This document shows, in pieces, positions 13,802-14,874 of a stretch of DNA of 14,874 nucleotides (position 1 is the stretch's first letter; the number at the start of each line of letters is the position of its first letter). The notes below the pieces were generated by a model. The model did no database searches, had not been told where the DNA came from, and saw only the letters and a program-made list of their open reading frames with translations. A program made the position numbers and the translations under genes. The DNA is from Actinomycetes bacterium. Its GTDB lineage: Bacteria; Actinomycetota; Actinomycetes; Actinomycetales; Actinomycetaceae. The stretch spans positions 1 to 14,874 of the forward strand of contig JAEWEQ010000095.1 of NCBI GenBank assembly GCA_023389315.1, written 5' to 3'.

Positions 13802-14874
13802 GTGGACAACGCCAACTCAGCACCTACGGGACCGGCCGACGAGGGCGAGTTTTCCGGATACTTGGAATCTTCACGCGAGTACCGCCGCATCGCGGTGAGC
13901 CTGTTCCTGGCAGGGTTGGCGACCTTCGCGCTACTGTACGACACCCAGCCGATGCTGGTGCTGATCGGGGAAGAGTTCAACCTCAGTGCCGACCAAGCGG
14001 CCCTGTCCGTGTCGGCCTCCACCATCGGCCTGGCGTTCGCGCTGATCTTCGCCGGCCCCCTATCGGAGCGACGCGGACGCACCTCCATCATCTTCATCTC
14101 CCTGTTCGCATCCTCCGCCATGGGCATCGTGGTGGGGTTGGCACCCTCGTGGTACCTGCACTTGCTGGCGCGTTTCATCCTGGGCATCACGGTTTCGGGC
14201 CTGCCGGCGGTGGCGATGGCGTACCTGGCGGAAGAAGTGAACCGCAAAGCGCAGGTGCGCGCCGCCGGGCTGTATATCGCGGGAACGGCCCTGGGTGGGA
14301 TGAGCGGGCGCCTGGTGACGGGGGTGATCGCGGAGTTCTTCGGTTGGCGCGGCGGTGTGATCGGCATGGGCCTGGTGGCGCTGGCGTGTGCGGTGGCAGT
14401 GTTCCGCCTGCTGCCAGCCTCGCGCGGCTTCACCCCATCGGAGCCGGGCCTACGCCACCTGTGGGAACAGACCGCCGCCATCATGCGTGACCCGGTGCTG
14501 GTGGGCCTGTTCGTGGTGGCTGCGACCTCCATGGGATCGTTCGTGGGGGTTTTCAACATCATGGGCTACCGCCTGGAAGCCCCACCCTATGAACTGTCCG
14601 TGGGCGTGGCCGGCCTGGTGTTCTTGGTGTACGCGCTGGGCTCCTACGCCTCCGCCTTCGCCGGCCGCATGGCTGCCAAATGGGGGCAACGATGGGTGGA
14701 GCCGTGGGCAATGCTGGTGATGATCGCCGGATTGCTGCTGACCTTGGCCCCGCCGCTGTGGCTGGTGATCGTGGGGCTGGCAGTGTTCACCTGCGGGTTC
14801 TTCGCCGTCCACGGCGTGGCCGCCGGATGGGTGGCAGCGAGGGCGAAAGCAGGGGTTGGTGGCACCGGGCAAGC
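13802..14874 (+). CDS. MFS transporter, YnfM-like drug/solute efflux family (3' end missing)
   Basis: The open frame runs from 13739 to the window edge without a stop. The first usable start is GTG 13802, giving 357 complete codons. A polar N-terminus of about 27 residues leads to TM1 (EYRRIAVSLFLAGLATFALLYDTQPML), a pattern seen in YnfM-like MFS exporters. The loop 2-3 motif is AGPLSERRGR (84-93). About ten TM segments can be seen before the cut. The start lacks a good ribosome site, and AAGG near 13780 is too far away, so translation may depend on coupling with the transporter gene just upstream, or the start may differ. Substrate unknown. It is unlike the preceding MFS protein in sequence, so this is not a tandem duplication. 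Confidence 0.85.
   Translation, partial: MDNANSAPTGPADEGEFSGYLESSREYRRIAVSLFLAGLATFALLYDTQPMLVLIGEEFNLSADQAALSVSASTIGLAFALIFAGPLSERRGRTSIIFISLFASSAMGIVVGLAPSWYLHLLARFILGITVSGLPAVAMAYLAEEVNRKAQVRAAGLYIAGTALGGMSGRLVTGVIAEFFGWRGGVIGMGLVALACAVAVFRLLPASRGFTPSEPGLRHLWEQTAAIMRDPVLVGLFVVAATSMGSFVGVFNIMGYRLEAPPYELSVGVAGLVFLVYALGSYASAFAGRMAAKWGQRWVEPWAMLVMIAGLLLTLAPPLWLVIVGLAVFTCGFFAVHGVAAGWVAARAKAGVGGTGQ

Noticed and set aside
13726..14562. 278-codon minus-strand frame opposite the second MFS gene
   Set aside because: The plus-strand frame gives a clear MFS protein. The antisense product is Arg/Pro/Thr-rich without motifs.
1..14874. CRISPR array, integrase, insertion sequence or toxin-antitoxin pair
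   Set aside because: No regularly spaced identical repeats with unique spacers, no transposase or recombinase motifs, and no small paired genes were found.

Overview
The window looks like chromosomal DNA from a moderately GC-rich Gram-positive actinobacterium, most likely of the Actinomycetaceae; the genus cannot be fixed from sequence alone. The pointers are an Lsr2-type nucleoid protein, a CarD RNA-polymerase regulator followed directly by ispD, GTG starts, and a very large sortase-anchored S8 protease. There are no rRNA, tRNA, CRISPR, integrase or insertion-sequence signatures. The window reads as mostly core chromosome with one large surface-protein gene.

Left part, minus strand (1-6834): a YibE/F-family multispanning membrane protein (5488-6834) is followed 93 bp downstream by a 1733-residue cell-wall-anchored subtilisin-like protease (193-5394). 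The protease has a signal peptide, an I9-type prodomain, a split catalytic domain carrying a PA insert, several Ig-like domains, and a sorting signal whose motif is MPVTG rather than LPxTG. A cluster of hairpins (27-184) lies downstream of its stop.

Middle, plus strand (6997-10457): a divergent gene encodes a membrane-anchored phosphoglycerol transferase of the LtaS/OpgB alkaline-phosphatase-fold family. A 334-bp AT-richer intergenic region with a long hairpin follows, then lsr2 with a strong intrinsic terminator, then the glycolytic phosphoglycerate mutase gpmA with its own terminator.

Right part, plus strand (10458-14874): a GC-rich repeat-bearing spacer leads to a candidate extended -10 promoter and the carD-ispD pair. 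The IspD protein is enlarged by two separate in-frame duplications, and the ispF gene that often follows ispD is absent. An AT-rich, palindrome-rich spacer precedes an Atg22/UMF1-type transporter with a possible leaderless GTG start. A second, different MFS transporter begins 23 bp later and runs off the window end.

I found no obviously new multi-gene system. The most unusual signals are the repeat-driven expansion of IspD (with related repeats on the other side of carD), the long hairpin ahead of lsr2, and the variant sorting motif on the protease.
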